Origin: Limnoperna fortunei
Taxonomy: Eukaryota > Mollusca > Bivalvia > Mytilida > Modiolidae
Assembly: GCA_944474755.1 (NCBI GenBank)
Contig: OX104122.1
Location: 10,860,641 to 10,924,640, forward strand
Length of the DNA: 64,000 nt
Direction of reading: 5' to 3'
A model generated the notes under the pieces. That model was not told where the DNA came from and ran no database searches. It saw only the letters and a program-made list of their open reading frames with translations. Numbering within the stretch: the stretch's first letter is position 1; each line of letters starts with the position of its first letter. This document shows, piece after piece, positions 32,445 to 43,874 of this stretch. Both the position numbers and the translations under genes were made by a program.

Positions 32445-33965
32445 ATGGGAAAATATTTAACTAATAAAAACATAATTATCTGCCGCAAAGTTGTAAATTA
32501 TATTATACATACAAATGTCTTCCAATTATACACATCAAACAGTGGTAAACAACTGGAAGGTAGCAGGTCGTCACACGAGTCTCCCATACATGACATTTTT
32601 GACAGTTCATGTTACCCCCTAGTATTAGAAAAATCAAATGTAGCTAGCTTAAGCTTTGCTGATGATCTTGTAATCCTATCCAGTACTCAGGAGGGACTGA
32701 CAAATTCTCTTAATAAGCTTGAAAAATATTGTTTTGATTGGCAACTTACTGTCAACACCAAAAAGACTAATGTGATGGTTTTTCAAAACACCTTTTCACC
32801 AACTTCTAATTTTTATTATAATAACATTCTGTTAAATGAGACCAAAGAATACAATTTCCTTGGAAATATTATTGATTATAAAGGTACTTTTAAAAGAGCC
32901 ACACAAGAACTTAGTAAGAAAGGACTTAAAGTCCTTTTTTCATTAAAAAATAAATTTATGGGTATTAACTCAATACCAGTTAGTCTAGCCTGTAAGCTTT
33001 TTGATATACTTATTAGGCCTATTCTTACATATAATAGTGAAATTTGGTATATGGATGATTATTTTTCAATAAGTAGATCCATTTATAGAGCTGACCAGAG
33101 TGGATCAAACTGTGATACACTAGCTCTGGAAGATAAGACTTACTATGAAAAGATTCATACTAAATTCTGCAAATATGTTTTAGGATTGAGAAAGTCTGCA
33201 GGTAATATTACAGCAAAATCTGAACTTGGCAGACTTCCTATTACAGAGTTTATAAAAACTCAATCCTTATTATATTTTTGTAGGTTACAAAGTGAACCAT
33301 TAAACCCTCTTCTGAAAGAGGCATTCAGTATATGTAAATCTATAGATTCTAATGGAATTTATACTTGGTATAGTTTTATTAATAACCTTTTTAAGGAATA
33401 TGGTATGGAAATTAAAAATTTTGAAAATTTAACAAAACCATTTGCTTGCATAAAACAATCATTAAAAAATAAAATAAATAAGACAATAAATGATTCATAT
33501 GTAAGGAAAACATTAGACAAAATTACATCTTTTAATGAAAGTTCAAAGTTTTACTTATACAGTAAGTTGAAACACAAAATGGAACCAGAATATTACTTAA
33601 CCTTCTTAAATAATTTTAAAATTAGACAATTATTTACGAAATTTAGGATGAGTGATCATTCCTTAGAAATTGAAATGGGGAGATATAAAAATATCCCAAG
33701 AGAAGAGAGAATATGTAAGAATTGTGATTTAAATGAAATAGGCGATGAACACCATTTTCTTCATCAATGTACTTCAAATGAAGTATTTAGAAACAGTCTT
33801 TTAAATAAAATTAACATAAATAATCAGGACTTTGCCAATTATAATAAAATAAATAAATCAATATTTTTATTAAATAACAAGTCAGAACTTTTGACAGAAA
33901 TAGGAAACTTTTTGAAGCAATCTACTGAATTGCAAAAGATTGGGGTCCTAGTCAGTCAGGGGTAA
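32445..33965 (+). CDS. 5'-truncated LINE: C-terminal half of reverse transcriptase ORF
   Basis: A 506-codon frame holding the end of a non-LTR retrotransposon ORF2. The RT catalytic motif reads LSFADDLVIL (about residues 69-78), followed by the thumb-like region (NTKKTNVMVF) and a long helical C-terminus ending in a CCHC-type finger, ICKNC...DEHHFLHQC (about 430-446). That finger near the C-terminus is usual in CR1/Jockey/RTE-type elements. Upstream RT motifs and the endonuclease are missing; similarity to an RT seems to begin near 32590 (DIFDSS), so the ATG and the first ~45 residues are probably flanking DNA read by chance. No internal stop, suggesting a young dead-on-arrival copy. I cannot fix the clade. 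Confidence 0.85.
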   Translation: MGKYLTNKNIIICRKVVNYIIHTNVFQLYTSNSGKQLEGSRSSHESPIHDIFDSSCYPLVLEKSNVASLSFADDLVILSSTQEGLTNSLNKLEKYCFDWQLTVNTKKTNVMVFQNTFSPTSNFYYNNILLNETKEYNFLGNIIDYKGTFKRATQELSKKGLKVLFSLKNKFMGINSIPVSLACKLFDILIRPILTYNSEIWYMDDYFSISRSIYRADQSGSNCDTLALEDKTYYEKIHTKFCKYVLGLRKSAGNITAKSELGRLPITEFIKTQSLLYFCRLQSEPLNPLLKEAFSICKSIDSNGIYTWYSFINNLFKEYGMEIKNFENLTKPFACIKQSLKNKINKTINDSYVRKTLDKITSFNESSKFYLYSKLKHKMEPEYYLTFLNNFKIRQLFTKFRMSDHSLEIEMGRYKNIPREERICKNCDLNEIGDEHHFLHQCTSNEVFRNSLLNKININNQDFANYNKINKSIFLLNNKSELLTEIGNFLKQSTELQKIGVLVSQG

Positions 33966-34121
33966 TGTATTGTATTAATAAAAACAAGTTTACTTCTGTA
34001 TGTATATACGTTATATGGTCATATATTACATGTATGTATTTTGTTCTGTATTGTATTTGCTTGACCCGCATGGGTGTAATTTTGCAAATAAAGTTATTAT
34101 TATTATTATTATTATTATTAT
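33966..34121 (+). mobile_element. LINE 3' untranslated end with TTA microsatellite tail
   Basis: Short 3' UTR after the LINE stop codon, ending TTTTGCAAATAAAG and then about nine TTA units (34093-34121). A simple-repeat tail in place of poly-A is common in such LINEs. The same 3' end sits at 24594-24660. Confidence 0.8.
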
Positions 34122-34539
34122 CTGCTTTTGAAGGCAAAGAACGACAACTCCATTCAGCAAATGTCCCGATTAATAAATATCAAGCGTTAAATATCGTTTC
34201 CTGTTATTTGTTAAATTTAAAGTTAAATAATTACATTAATCAATTCAAATATACTTTAAAAAACTTCATGAGGTTTTAATATTCTCAGTTTAATTGTAAT
34301 TTTGGAGTTATTAGAGTTATTATAGTTATAATACAGAATTATTATAAAGCAGTATTTTTAACAACTTCATGAAATTGCTATCAAATTAAACAATACCATT
34401 TTAAAATCTTGCCAAAATGTCAAAAAAAAATACGCTACATAACTGTAATCAAGGCAACTGAACAAGTAAGCACTAAAAGACAAAAATCCATGAAATGAAT
34501 TAGAAGCCAGTGACAAAACTTTATTTCGAGGTTTCTATT

Positions 34540-34765
34540 TTTTTTTTAGGCCAATGCCCTATAATCATCAGTCTGTCCGTCTGTCTGTCCGAAACTAATC
34601 GTGTCCGAACTTTAACCTTTTTATCTTTTGATGTAGGCTTTTGATATTTGGTATGTTGGTACATGTAGATAATATCAAGATGATGTGTCGCATACAATGG
34701 TTGATGACCTTTCACCCTGACCTCAAGGTCAGCTGTACCCACAGAGATGGATTCCATCTCTGACA
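34540..34765 (+). repeat. Dispersed repeat with CTGTCCGTCTGTCTGTCCGA motif
   Basis: TTTTAGGCCAATGCCCTATA, then a CTGTCCGTCTGTCTGTCCGA run, TTGATATTTGGTATGTTGGT and CTGACCTCAAGGTCAGCTGT. The sequence style matches a common molluscan interspersed repeat known to me only by appearance. No coding frame supported. Confidence 0.4.
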
Positions 34766-35137
34766 CGGATATCTAGTTTTTACTGTTCTAAACCAAAAGT
34801 GCAATGTACAGAGAAAGTTTAACCAGGCTCACAGATAATATCTGATCATTAATCAGCTGTTGGTGTTATGTTATGCTTAAAAACATTAACCTACAAGAAA
34901 ATTTACAAGACAATTTTTCCTAAAACTTTCAAAAAGTTACCAGATCACTATCATATATTTCCGTACAGTGCTAATTTTAACCACTGAATTTAAATTATTT
35001 TTATTTTTCTGTTCAAAATGCCTCACAAATGCAAAGTGTAATTTTTATATTTCATAACTTTTTTCTTTCTTTTGATTGCAAGTCCATGGGTGAAAAATAA
35101 GTTTTTCAACAAGAAATATATTTCCTGCTGTTTATTA

Positions 35138-35400
35138 TGCCCCCGCGAAACGACATGTCGGGTGGGGGCATTAAGTTTTACCCGTGTCTGTCCGTCCGTG
35201 TGTCCGAACGAATTTTCTTCAAGCTTTTCCAGAAACCGTACATGAGAACAATTTGAAATTTGGCAGGGTGGTTCAGTATCACAAGTTGTACGTCCTAAGT
35301 CACTTTCAGACCTGTCAGACAAGTACTTCCTGTTTGGAATTTCATTTAGCAGGGGCATCTGTGTCCCATGGACACATTCTTCGATTTTTTTAAGTGAGGA
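35138..35400 (+). repeat. Dispersed repeat starting with ATGCCCCCGCGAAACGACAT
   Basis: TATGCCCCCGCG-AACGACAT-GTCGGGTGGGGGCAT forms a small inverted pair at the start, followed by CTGTCCGTCCGTGTGTCCGA and a body of about 200 bp. Same general design as 34540-34765 but not the same sequence. Confidence 0.45.
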
Positions 35401-35669
35401 TTATAATTTTAAAGCATGATTGTTGTGATTCTTTATCTACACAAACTAGTCTACTCAGTAGATATCGTCATTGAAGTTACACTGTAAACTTGGAAATATG
35501 GGGAAAATGTTAATGATTTATTAAGTAGGCACATATCTTTACATGTATATATGAGAGCTGGTTGTGGTTAATTTAATAAAATCTTATCTAAAAACATAGC
35601 TATATATATTTCAACAACAATATCACTGTCTCTTACTTGTCTTTGGACCAAACAATATATTTTCCTTTG

Positions 35670-35830
35670 TTTGAATGTTGTTTAAGCCACATTCATCAAT
35701 TTTTCAACTATCTCATTGCGTACAGTTTTTATTGGAGGAGGATGCTGGAGTACCTGACCTTTAGTATGAAAACTTTCAATCCTTGTCAACTCAAATAGTA
35801 GTTGAGCACTGCTTACATTGAAAGTCTACT
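35670..35830 (-). mobile_element. SINE-A fragment, diverged
   Basis: GTTTGAATGTTGTTTAAGCC, TTTTTCAACTATCTCATTGC, AGTTTTTATTGGAGGAGGAT and TTTCAATCCTTGTCAACTCA. The head is lost. Confidence 0.7.
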
Positions 35831-35937
35831 CTTCAAACTCGGTGTTCCAGACACGACAGGAGTCTCGTGCTTGCTTCTCCATTAATGAAATAAAATGATC
35901 TATATCTATAGTATAATTGTTAACAATTACAAGGATT

Positions 35938-36195
35938 GTTGGTTAGTTTGTTTGAATGTTTAGCGCCACTCAGCAATTTTTCAGCTATTTCATGGCATCC
36001 AGTTAAAATTGGGGAGGGAGCTGCAGTACCTGTAGAAAAGCAGACATTCGGTAGGAAAACTAGTAATGAACGTCATATAAGATAATAATTGCAGTCAAGT
36101 GCACCCTGCCAGCAGTGAGACTTGAACCCACAACATCATGGTTGACCATGTGATCAATAGGAAACTATTTTAACCACTTGGCCATTGATCCCCAT
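35938..36195 (-). mobile_element. SINE-A, full length but diverged
   Basis: From GTTTGTTTGAATGTTTAGCG to TTAACCACTTGGCCATTGAT-CCCC. The B box in reverse is GACTTGAACCCACAA. The neighbouring fragment at 35670 is a separate copy in the same orientation. Confidence 0.8.
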
Positions 36196-37049
36196 GGATG
36201 GTTGTTGTTTTACAATGCAAAAAAAAAGTTAATACAATTTATTATTTTATCTCGTGGCCGCATAAAACTTGCAGGTGACTTATTTAACAATCGTGCATCA
36301 ATGACAATGTAAGGTAAAAACGTATTAAACTGTTGAAAACTTTAAAACAGGGACAGTCTACTGGTCACGGAGTAGTTCTCGCCGGCAAGTAATTCTCGCC
36401 ACCCGATCTTTTGACAGTTTTTGTGCAAAATTAGCATTTTAAAAATAATAAACGTAAATTGTTTTGGATAGAAGATGGTGAAATCAAATGAAACCTTTTT
36501 AATGGAAAAATAACGGCACTGGCACTAAAATGGCGAGAATTGCTTCTGCCATTTTAATGGCGAGGACTACTCTCTGACCACTATATATACTAAGACTACT
36601 TATCAAGTTTGAAGGGATATCGCTCGCCGGATAGGTCACACCTATTTACATATTAGAGCAAGTTACAGGGGGGGATACAAGATTTTCGAAAAGGGGGGGG
36701 GCATTAAAAGGGATATCGGAAAAGAAAGGCAACGAACAAGGTTTGTTTGTGTTCAGTAACCTTTATTTGGTACAGTACATACAACAGAGATATCATAATA
36801 AACGAATTATTCCTGTTAATTACTTTATGGCGGGGATTTCATTTTTGCCCTCCCTGTTCTCTTTTTTTTCCCGCCACTGAGTTAGGACTCAATTTTTTTT
36901 CATTTATATTCACCTTTCAGAAAACTTTCATTCATTAAAATCCAGTTAGTAGTTTTTAATATACACGAGGATAAACAGGACTGTTTGGATTTTAAGGACT
37001 ATTTTCTTTTATGTTCTAAATTTCATTTTTAATGTCTTGACACCTTGCC
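36196..37049. other. No gene recognised
   Basis: AT-rich DNA with two G-runs near 36670-36700 and the motif TCTCGCC / GGCGAGA repeated in both orientations at 36380-36570. No supported gene. Confidence 0.5.
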
Positions 37050-37885
37050 GCACTGTTGAAACTAGACGATAATAATGAAGGGCAGAGTAGTTTGTGGAAT
37101 ATGATTATTGAAATCATTTTAAGACTATTTGTTCCGCCAAGATTGTCGGCCTCATGTAAAAGCTCGACGATAATGATGTGTGTTATGATGTCGTCTCGCA
37201 ACAAAAACAATCGACAATCATAATGTTGGACGTTATGATTGCAGTCGTCTCCGTTAGAAAAAAATTGGACAATCATAATAATGAGTGTTATGATTGTCGT
37301 CTCCGCTGAATTAAAAATTAGACGATCATAATAATGACGTGTTATTGTCTTCTCCGCTTTAAAAATTCGACGACAATAACGATGAGTGTTTTAGATTGTC
37401 GTATCCGCTCAATACAAAAATCGACGATCATTTATGATGAGTGTATGATTGTCTTCTCCGCTGAAGAAAGAAAAATAGACGATCATAATAATAATAGTAA
37501 AAAATGTCGTCTCCGCTAAATAATCCCAAATCGACGATCAAAATTATTGATGTAAAGATTTTCGTCTCCGCACATTGACAAAAAATCGGCGAAGATAATA
37601 ATGACCATTTTATATAGAAATTATCATTCTCGTCGACGGGTTCACTACGGCTTTCCATAAATTCTTACATTCCTGTCTTCTCCGCTGAAGAAAGAAAAAT
37701 CGACGATCATAATAATAATAGTAAAAAATGTCTCCGCTAAATAAACCCAAATCGACTATCAAAATTATTGATGTAAAGATTTTCATCTCCGCACATTGAC
37801 AAAAAATCGGCGACGATAATAATGACCATTTCATTGTCGTCGACGTGTTCACTACGGCTTTCCATAAATTCTTACATTCCTGTCA
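37050..37885. repeat. Array of ~55-bp units, each able to form a short hairpin
   Basis: GAC(G/A)ATCATAATAATGA blocks begin at 37065, 37166, 37213, 37268, 37321, 37369, 37423, 37478, 37533, 37588, 37702, 37754 and 37809, mostly 47-55 bp apart. In the best units GACAATCATAA and TTATGATTGTC (37268-37298) are perfect 11-bp arms around a 9-base loop, followed by GTCTCCGCT. A ~210-bp block (from 37451) is repeated from 37675 as a higher-order unit ending in CCATAAATTCTTACATTCCT. Confidence 0.85.
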
Positions 37886-38029
37886 AAAAATTAACGCCCA
37901 TATCAGTGTATGACACATGTTTCATTGATTACCTTAACAACATGTAGTAATTTTGTTTCACCAAGGGATGTTAATCAGGCGCGAATTTAGAGGGGGCGTG
38001 GAGGGCGTGTCACCCTAAAAAGAAAAACA

Positions 38030-38032
<3 letters not shown>

Positions 38033-38092
<60 letters not shown>
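38033..38092 (+). repeat. (GA)n microsatellite
   Basis: About 29 uninterrupted GA units. Confidence 0.98.
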
Positions 38093-38096
<4 letters not shown>

Positions 38097-38724
38097 AATA
38101 GGTAGGGAGGGTGATGTAGCCAACTATGATCCCCGTCAAAAACCCCCAGTAAATGCTGAAATCTTTGTAGCTGGACTTGCTGGGACCTTGAGCGGTCCCC
38201 AGACCCCTCGCCGATTTTCTGCCCCCTCCCCCCTAATGCGAAATCCTGGATCCACCCCTGTTAATGAAGCACAAAGTTTGTTAAGTCACTGTGGTTACCT
38301 CCTCATCTATAGATGAGAACATAATTAGTGACATTGATATTTAACATCATTTTAAACTATAATATTACATATGTTTCGAAGAAAAGGGCTACTTTATATA
38401 CATATATTATGGAAATGTCAAACAGAAACCCTTTCGGGGCAAATATCCGTATTACCTTATAGAGACTAAGCGACCTTTCCCTCCCCCTCGCCCGCTCGTG
38501 CATGGTATAAATACCCGTTGCATTGAATGATGGAGTTTCTATCATTTTAGATGTGTCAATCAAATTATCTTTTGGAGCGGTATTATTTCAACAGAAATGG
38601 ATTTTTCTTTCAAACAATTTAAAACGTTATTGTGATGCCAAAACAAAAAAATAAATAGAGCGAAACAAGCAAAAACAAAGTCAAGCGGCACATCTACATA
38701 ATATAAAATCCAAATAGAATGTTA

Positions 38725-39080
38725 CAGAGCAGCCCAGTGCGTCTCCGGGTGGCGGATAGGGGTTGTCAGGTCATAATACGGAAAGCCTGACTGCGGACCG
38801 TAGTGGGTAACGTGTTTGGAGAGTGACACGCTCCTTGCGCGATAAATATCCCTTTTTGTAGATTTCGAAATAGATTAGGCTCATTGTAGCCGCTACAAAA
38901 GGCTAAATTTTCCGCCCCTACCCAAAACTCCATACTTTTCCAGTGGCAGTTGAAATTGTATTCCCTGTGACCCATCCCACTCCCATTTTCCGTTGATTTA
39001 TTGTTTGTTAACTTGTTCCGGTCTTGAATATAGCTGAAATACTGCTCGTAAAGCAGACATCCAATCAATCAATCAATCAT
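38725..39080 (+). mobile_element. SINE-B, near full-length copy
   Basis: CAGCCCAGTGCGTCTCCGGG, GGCGGATAGGGGTTGTCAGG, TGACTGCGGACCGTAGTGGG, ATAGCTGAAATACTGCTCGT, then a (CAAT)n tail at about 39063-39080. The tail and size suggest a SINE, but I see no good tRNA head. Confidence 0.7.
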
Positions 39081-39264
39081 ATTTGTTTTTATATTAAGAT
39101 AAATATATCCCGTAATAAATGTAGACCGATGTAACAAAAAAATGTGATGTATCGGAAAAGAATGGTACTTATGTTAGCATTAAAAACTATTCGAATCTTC
39201 AATCATTTTTGTGCTGAAAACAAATGTGAAAGGTGTAAAATAAAAATTAAAATTGCGTTTAAAT

Positions 39265-39426
39265 TAAATAAAGTGTGGGTTCTCAAATCATTAAATAAAG
39301 TGTGGGTTCTCAAATCATAAAATAAAGTGTGGGTTCTCAAATCATAAAATAAAGTGTGGGTTCTCAAATCATAAAATAAAGTGTGGGTTCTCAAATCATT
39401 AAATAAAGTGTGGGTTCTGAAATCAT
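39265..39426. repeat. 27-bp tandem repeat, six units
   Basis: TAAATAAAGTGTGGGTTCTC plus AAATCAT repeated six times with almost no change; units start at 39265, 39292, 39319, 39346, 39373 and 39400. Being a multiple of three it leaves a repeated open frame on the minus strand, which I take as incidental. Confidence 0.97.
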
Positions 39427-40079
39427 TAAATATTTCTGTTTGCTTTCATTTTATTGCCCACACATTTCTTGTAAGTAGTTCAAATAAAACTTTACTTCAA
39501 AAATTGATAAATTGGTGATGTGGCTGATGAGTGAGTGGCATTGATCAAGACTAGGAACTCCAATCCCTAGGTGAAAGTTTTGCCGCTAACTGTTCCTACA
39601 AGTTACAGGAGAAATATTGTTTTAATATTAAATTTGAAGAAATTGTAAATCTTTTTATTTAAATGTGTATAATATAACACTACTCGTAGTATTACATATT
39701 ATCAATGAGTATGACTGGCCATTGAAAATTCCAGTTAAGAATAGAAATCTAGGACACAGGGGACATTAAAAAACAACAAAACAAAACATAAAACAAAACA
39801 AAAATGTTAGAAAATATAAAAAAACAACAAACCAAAAACTCACAAATGTTGGAAAAATATTTGATTACATGTATAACTGGTGTTTTCCCGCCTCTTACCG
39901 ATTTTTCACTCCTTTGTGTCTGCGTTTGTGTTAAATATGCATGCTGGTCAAACTGTTTAACATAGATATATTCTGATACCCCTAGAATATTTTACCAAAA
40001 ATATAATAGCTAAGTTATTTTTTTCTCTGAGGAATAACACTATGCATTTTCTCGATTATTATTTATTATTATAATTTTT

Positions 40080-40126
40080 TAAATTAAATTAAATTTAATT
40101 TAATTTAATTTAATTTAATTTAATTT
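40080..40126. repeat. (TTTAA)n low-complexity tract
   Basis: AAATTAAATT then repeated TTTAA units to 40126. Confidence 0.9.
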
Positions 40127-40914
40127 TTTGAAGACGGATACACTTATATTTATCACAATTATTGAAATTTAAAAGCCCCGCCACATTTAAAAATAGAACA
40201 ATTTCCTGATAGAGTTGTCGTTCTTTGCCCTCGCAAGTAAAGACCTAGCTGCCAGGTGTTTGTAAACACATATTTTACGTGTATCAAAGATACTTGTATG
40301 TATAATATTTTCAAATCTTTTACAACGCAGGAGTGAAATATTGTATGAGTAAGTTTTATAAAGAAATTTTTATGTAAATTTTTCGCACGAAATACGTCAA
40401 TTAAAATGTTGAATTTAACATAGTATCAAACTTCCGTCCGACCAAGGGCATTAAGTTGTCGGTGTAGGACAGTAAGTACTAAATAAGTGTACAGCGGAAA
40501 TTCAATACCCTACCCAGTCCTCTACTTCACACATTGATGGCCCTCACTTTTAATTCGTTCAGAGTCCGTTGGCCATTGATATTTGTGAGAAGGGAAAAGG
40601 GGCAGGGGTGTAAGATCGACAGTTATCGTGTTTTTCGTCAAGCACCGCCTGAAGATCAATAAAAAATATACTGACAAATTATAATGTTTAATTATTTTTT
40701 TATAATATAACTTTATATATATATATTTATTGTTTCAGCTAAATTTAAAAATTCATAATTTAAAATAAATAAAAAATTGTAATATGAATGTATAACAGCT
40801 TCCAATTTCTCTTGAGCATTTCCATATGCTCAAATCGCCATTGGCCATGGATAAAACGTAAATCGCATTTTAACATGTCGGAAGAAAGATATAGTTTTTG
40901 TTGAAAATCTGCAA

Positions 40915-41400
40915 ATAAAGCTTATCCAGATTTGGATAATATTGAGAATATTGTTTTAAACTTTATAATGTGTGATATCAGAATTTGGATACGAGAGATT
41001 ATAAACACATACCATGCAACAATAATTGATACACGGCAAAAATAAATAGAATATTATACTGGTAGTCTTTCGCTATTACAGTAGCACAACTAACGCTTAT
41101 CCAAATTCGGATAATTCTTATCATTGCTTGTTGTTGCAGATAATATATAGTCTTCTATTAATACAGTAGATAATACAAGTCTTGTCCGAATTCGGATAAG
41201 GCTTACTGTGTAAAATTTGATGTGCAAACTACAGTGAAATTGTATTCTTCGTGAACTTAGAATAGCAATATAAAACTTATCCGAATTCGGATAACATGTA
41301 AAGAGAATCGAATATAAATAATGTCCAGTCGTGATAGGTGTATAAAAGCCCTCCATTGGTGCAGTAAGGGATATAAAAATTATCCGAATTCGGATATGAA
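40915..41400. repeat. Degenerate array retaining an 18-bp palindrome TTATCCGAATTCGGATAA
   Basis: Copies at 40922-40939 (AGATTT centre), 41097-41114, 41182-41199, 41277-41294 and 41380-41397; a half copy near 40980. Spacings of the last four are 85, 95 and 103 bp. Between palindromes only weak similarity remains, for example AGTCTTCTATTAATACAGTA versus AGTCTTTCGCTATTACAGTA. Confidence 0.85.
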
Positions 41401-42689
41401 TGTCCAATCATAAAATTTAGATTTTGGGATGGTTTCAGCAAAAACATGTTAACACATTAATCTAAAACAATTTATTAATCAAACTATATAATAAACTACA
41501 CAGTTGAGGAAATTGCAAATAATATAAACAAGTTATTGCTTACACCGAAGAGAAAACATTAACCTGATTCAGTTCCCTTTTTTAAATTTAGATGCAAATA
41601 AATGTGACAGACCATAAATAATTTTAGTCACTATCAATAGTAATCAATAACATTTAAAGTTTGATAAGTTAAGGACTAAATACAACTTATGTATAGTAAA
41701 ACTAATATACACTCGTCTTCTACAATCCTAAAGGAAAAAAATCATTTTACATATTTCATAACGTATCTTCTATCCATCGTTTTTTAAGGAAAACGAACTT
41801 ATTAATATATGTATAACATTTTTTTTTAATCTCGCACAAACTGCCTAGAGTAATGGTCACTTGAAAAGCAATATATCCTATATTGAACCTTTAATAATTC
41901 GTTTAAAGGATCTGGGAAAAAATCTCGATAATAAAGTTGGGAAAGCAGAATATCATTAAAAAATTCTTAAAATGAATAAAAAATGCACATTATTATAACC
42001 ACATGAACCCAACTCTAAAAAAGCCTTAAAAGAAAACCTGTAATATATTTTAAATCAGCAACTGCTGCTACGTTAGTTTGGACAACGTTACGTTGAAAAC
42101 AAAGAGAAGATACTGACTTGATTGAAGGATTGACAGCTTTTTCTGTTAGTCATTCACAGAATGAAGTTGCGCCTTTGCTGTTTTCAGGTATGCAATAATT
42201 GTAATGGCCATCATTAAATAAGCTCCAATGATCTATTTACATCTTTATTACCTTAGACCCTTATATGCAATATTTGGTTAAATTGAATATTGGTGACATT
42301 GTAGTGTTTTCGACCAACTGTTACAGATGATAACGGTGCCCACATTCAAACATGAAAACCGCCTTTACACAAAGACATCCTGATAAACATTGTATCAAGT
42401 TCAACAAGATTTAATAAAAATTGCAAACAAAATACCTATACTACTTAAGTGACACAAATACTCTTAAAACTCTGTACCCGTATTGAAAGGTGGTAACGAT
42501 TTCATCCAAAAAATTATTTCATATCCAACAATAAATGGAACAATTAAAAAAATTTTTCATTTGACTGATTTATTTGATATAACAACTATAGACTATTGGA
42601 TGACACACAATTCGGCATTTTAGGTTTTAAATTATATTTGATTATTTTTGTGGTTTAAGTTATATATTTAATAACCGTCAATACTATGA
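41401..42689. other. No gene recognised
   Basis: AT-rich. A plus-strand ATG at 42161 lies between an acceptor-like TCATTCACAG and a donor-like GTATGC with nine codons in between; too short to support as an exon. Confidence 0.4.
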
Positions 42690-43262
42690 CATCATTCTGA
42701 TTAAACCGGTTATTAAACAGACATTAAGAGATCAGTTTATACAAAAATGGTTTACAACTATAGACGATTCATCTACAGAAAATTATAGACAAAATTTTTA
42801 CAGCTTCTTTAAAAACCAATTTGGGATGGAAAAATATCTCACTAATCTCCATGTAAATGCTAAAATCTGGATGCTGTAACATAAATATTCCAAATAAAAA
42901 ATGGGAGATGGTACAATATCGCGACGGAAAATAGAACATAAACATCGTGTAACGAAAATGTAGTAGGGGATAAATACCATTATCTTTTTATGTGTGGAAA
43001 CTGAAAGGTGTTAGAACTGAGAAAAAAATTCATTTCATCATACTATTTTCAATACCTTTCATCAGATAAAATGAAACATATGTTTATGTACTGTAATTCA
43101 AAATTATTCAGTAATATTGCTGTATTTGTTAAAAAATGAAGTTCACTTTTTAAAAATGCTAGTTCTATGTATTTGTCTGTCTGTTCTGTCATCTTATTGT
43201 ATTTATAGTGTCTTCATGTAACACAAAACATGTGTCTGAGTGTAATAAAGATTCTGAATCTG
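42690..43262 (+). pseudogene. Decayed LINE 3' end (RT C-terminus relic)
   Basis: Read across several frames the plus strand gives fragments typical of a LINE ORF2 C-terminus: FFKNQFGMEKYLTNL near 42805, DKYHYLFMCGN-like near 42965, and a KMKHMFMYCNSKLFSNIAVF stretch near 43069. Stops and frame shifts interrupt them. The element ends in GTGTAATAAAGATTCTGAAT (43237-43256). It is of the same broad type as the LINE at 32.4 kb but a different lineage or much older. Confidence 0.7.
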
Positions 43263-43845
43263 AATTTACAGATTGAATATTTTTATTATTTAATATGTTT
43301 GATGCTAAAATATTTGAATGAATTAAATTATTGTCTTTGTCTATCAAACCAAACGGTTCTTTACAAAATTTCACAGTGTCTTTATCCACCTTTTCGCACA
43401 AATTTTTGTGTTCCAGTCTATTGCCATAATTTCCATGTCTGTTGTATCATCTAAAATATAAACATAACATTTACTTAATTATCGAGTACATGGAAATTTT
43501 ATTAATCAGACTATTACTACTATTTAGTTATTTTTTTAGATAAAATATTGTTATCAACAGTAGACATTAAAATATGCACGTTAAATTCATTAATACGTCA
43601 GCAACTCTAACAACAGATATTTATTTCTTTACATCTGACTTCAACCATTATATGCTGTAATTCGAATAAAAATTAATCACACAATTGAAGCAGTTTCAAA
43701 AATTAATTTATCACGCAAATATTATGTATTTGTGTATATTAATTATATTAATTATTTAGTTCCAATTGAAGAAAATTACAATTGTGTAAATTTTTTGTGA
43801 AAAAAACTTACGCTATCGTTTCCAGCCTTCTAGTTTGTTTCTACA

Positions 43846-43874
43846 CTAAATGGATAACTTCTGTCTGTCATATT
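43846..43874 (-). CDS. Candidate exon D of a spliced gene (tentative)
   Basis: Acceptor TTATTGTATTTCAG precedes AATATGACAG. If joined in phase to exon B (46945-47025) it would add about ten codons and stop at TAG. A second signal, a donor GATAGC-GTAAG at 43811, suggests the exon may really be longer and non-terminal, in which case this reading is wrong. Confidence 0.2.

Noticed and set aside
33952..34137. Minus-strand frame with poly-asparagine
   Set aside because: It is the (TTA)n tail of the LINE read backwards.
37050..37885. CRISPR-like array
   Set aside because: Regular spacing is suggestive, but repeats and spacers are not distinct, unit sequence drifts, there are no cas genes and the context is eukaryotic.
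39203..39394. Minus-strand frame with repeated RTHTLFYDL
   Set aside because: It is an artefact of the 27-bp tandem repeat, whose length is a multiple of three.
41090..41407. 105-codon minus-strand frame
   Set aside because: It runs through the palindrome array; no start context or domain, and repeats explain its openness.
42161..42187. Mini first exon MKLRLCCFQ
   Set aside because: Splice-like ends are present but nine codons are too little evidence and no following exon was found in phase.
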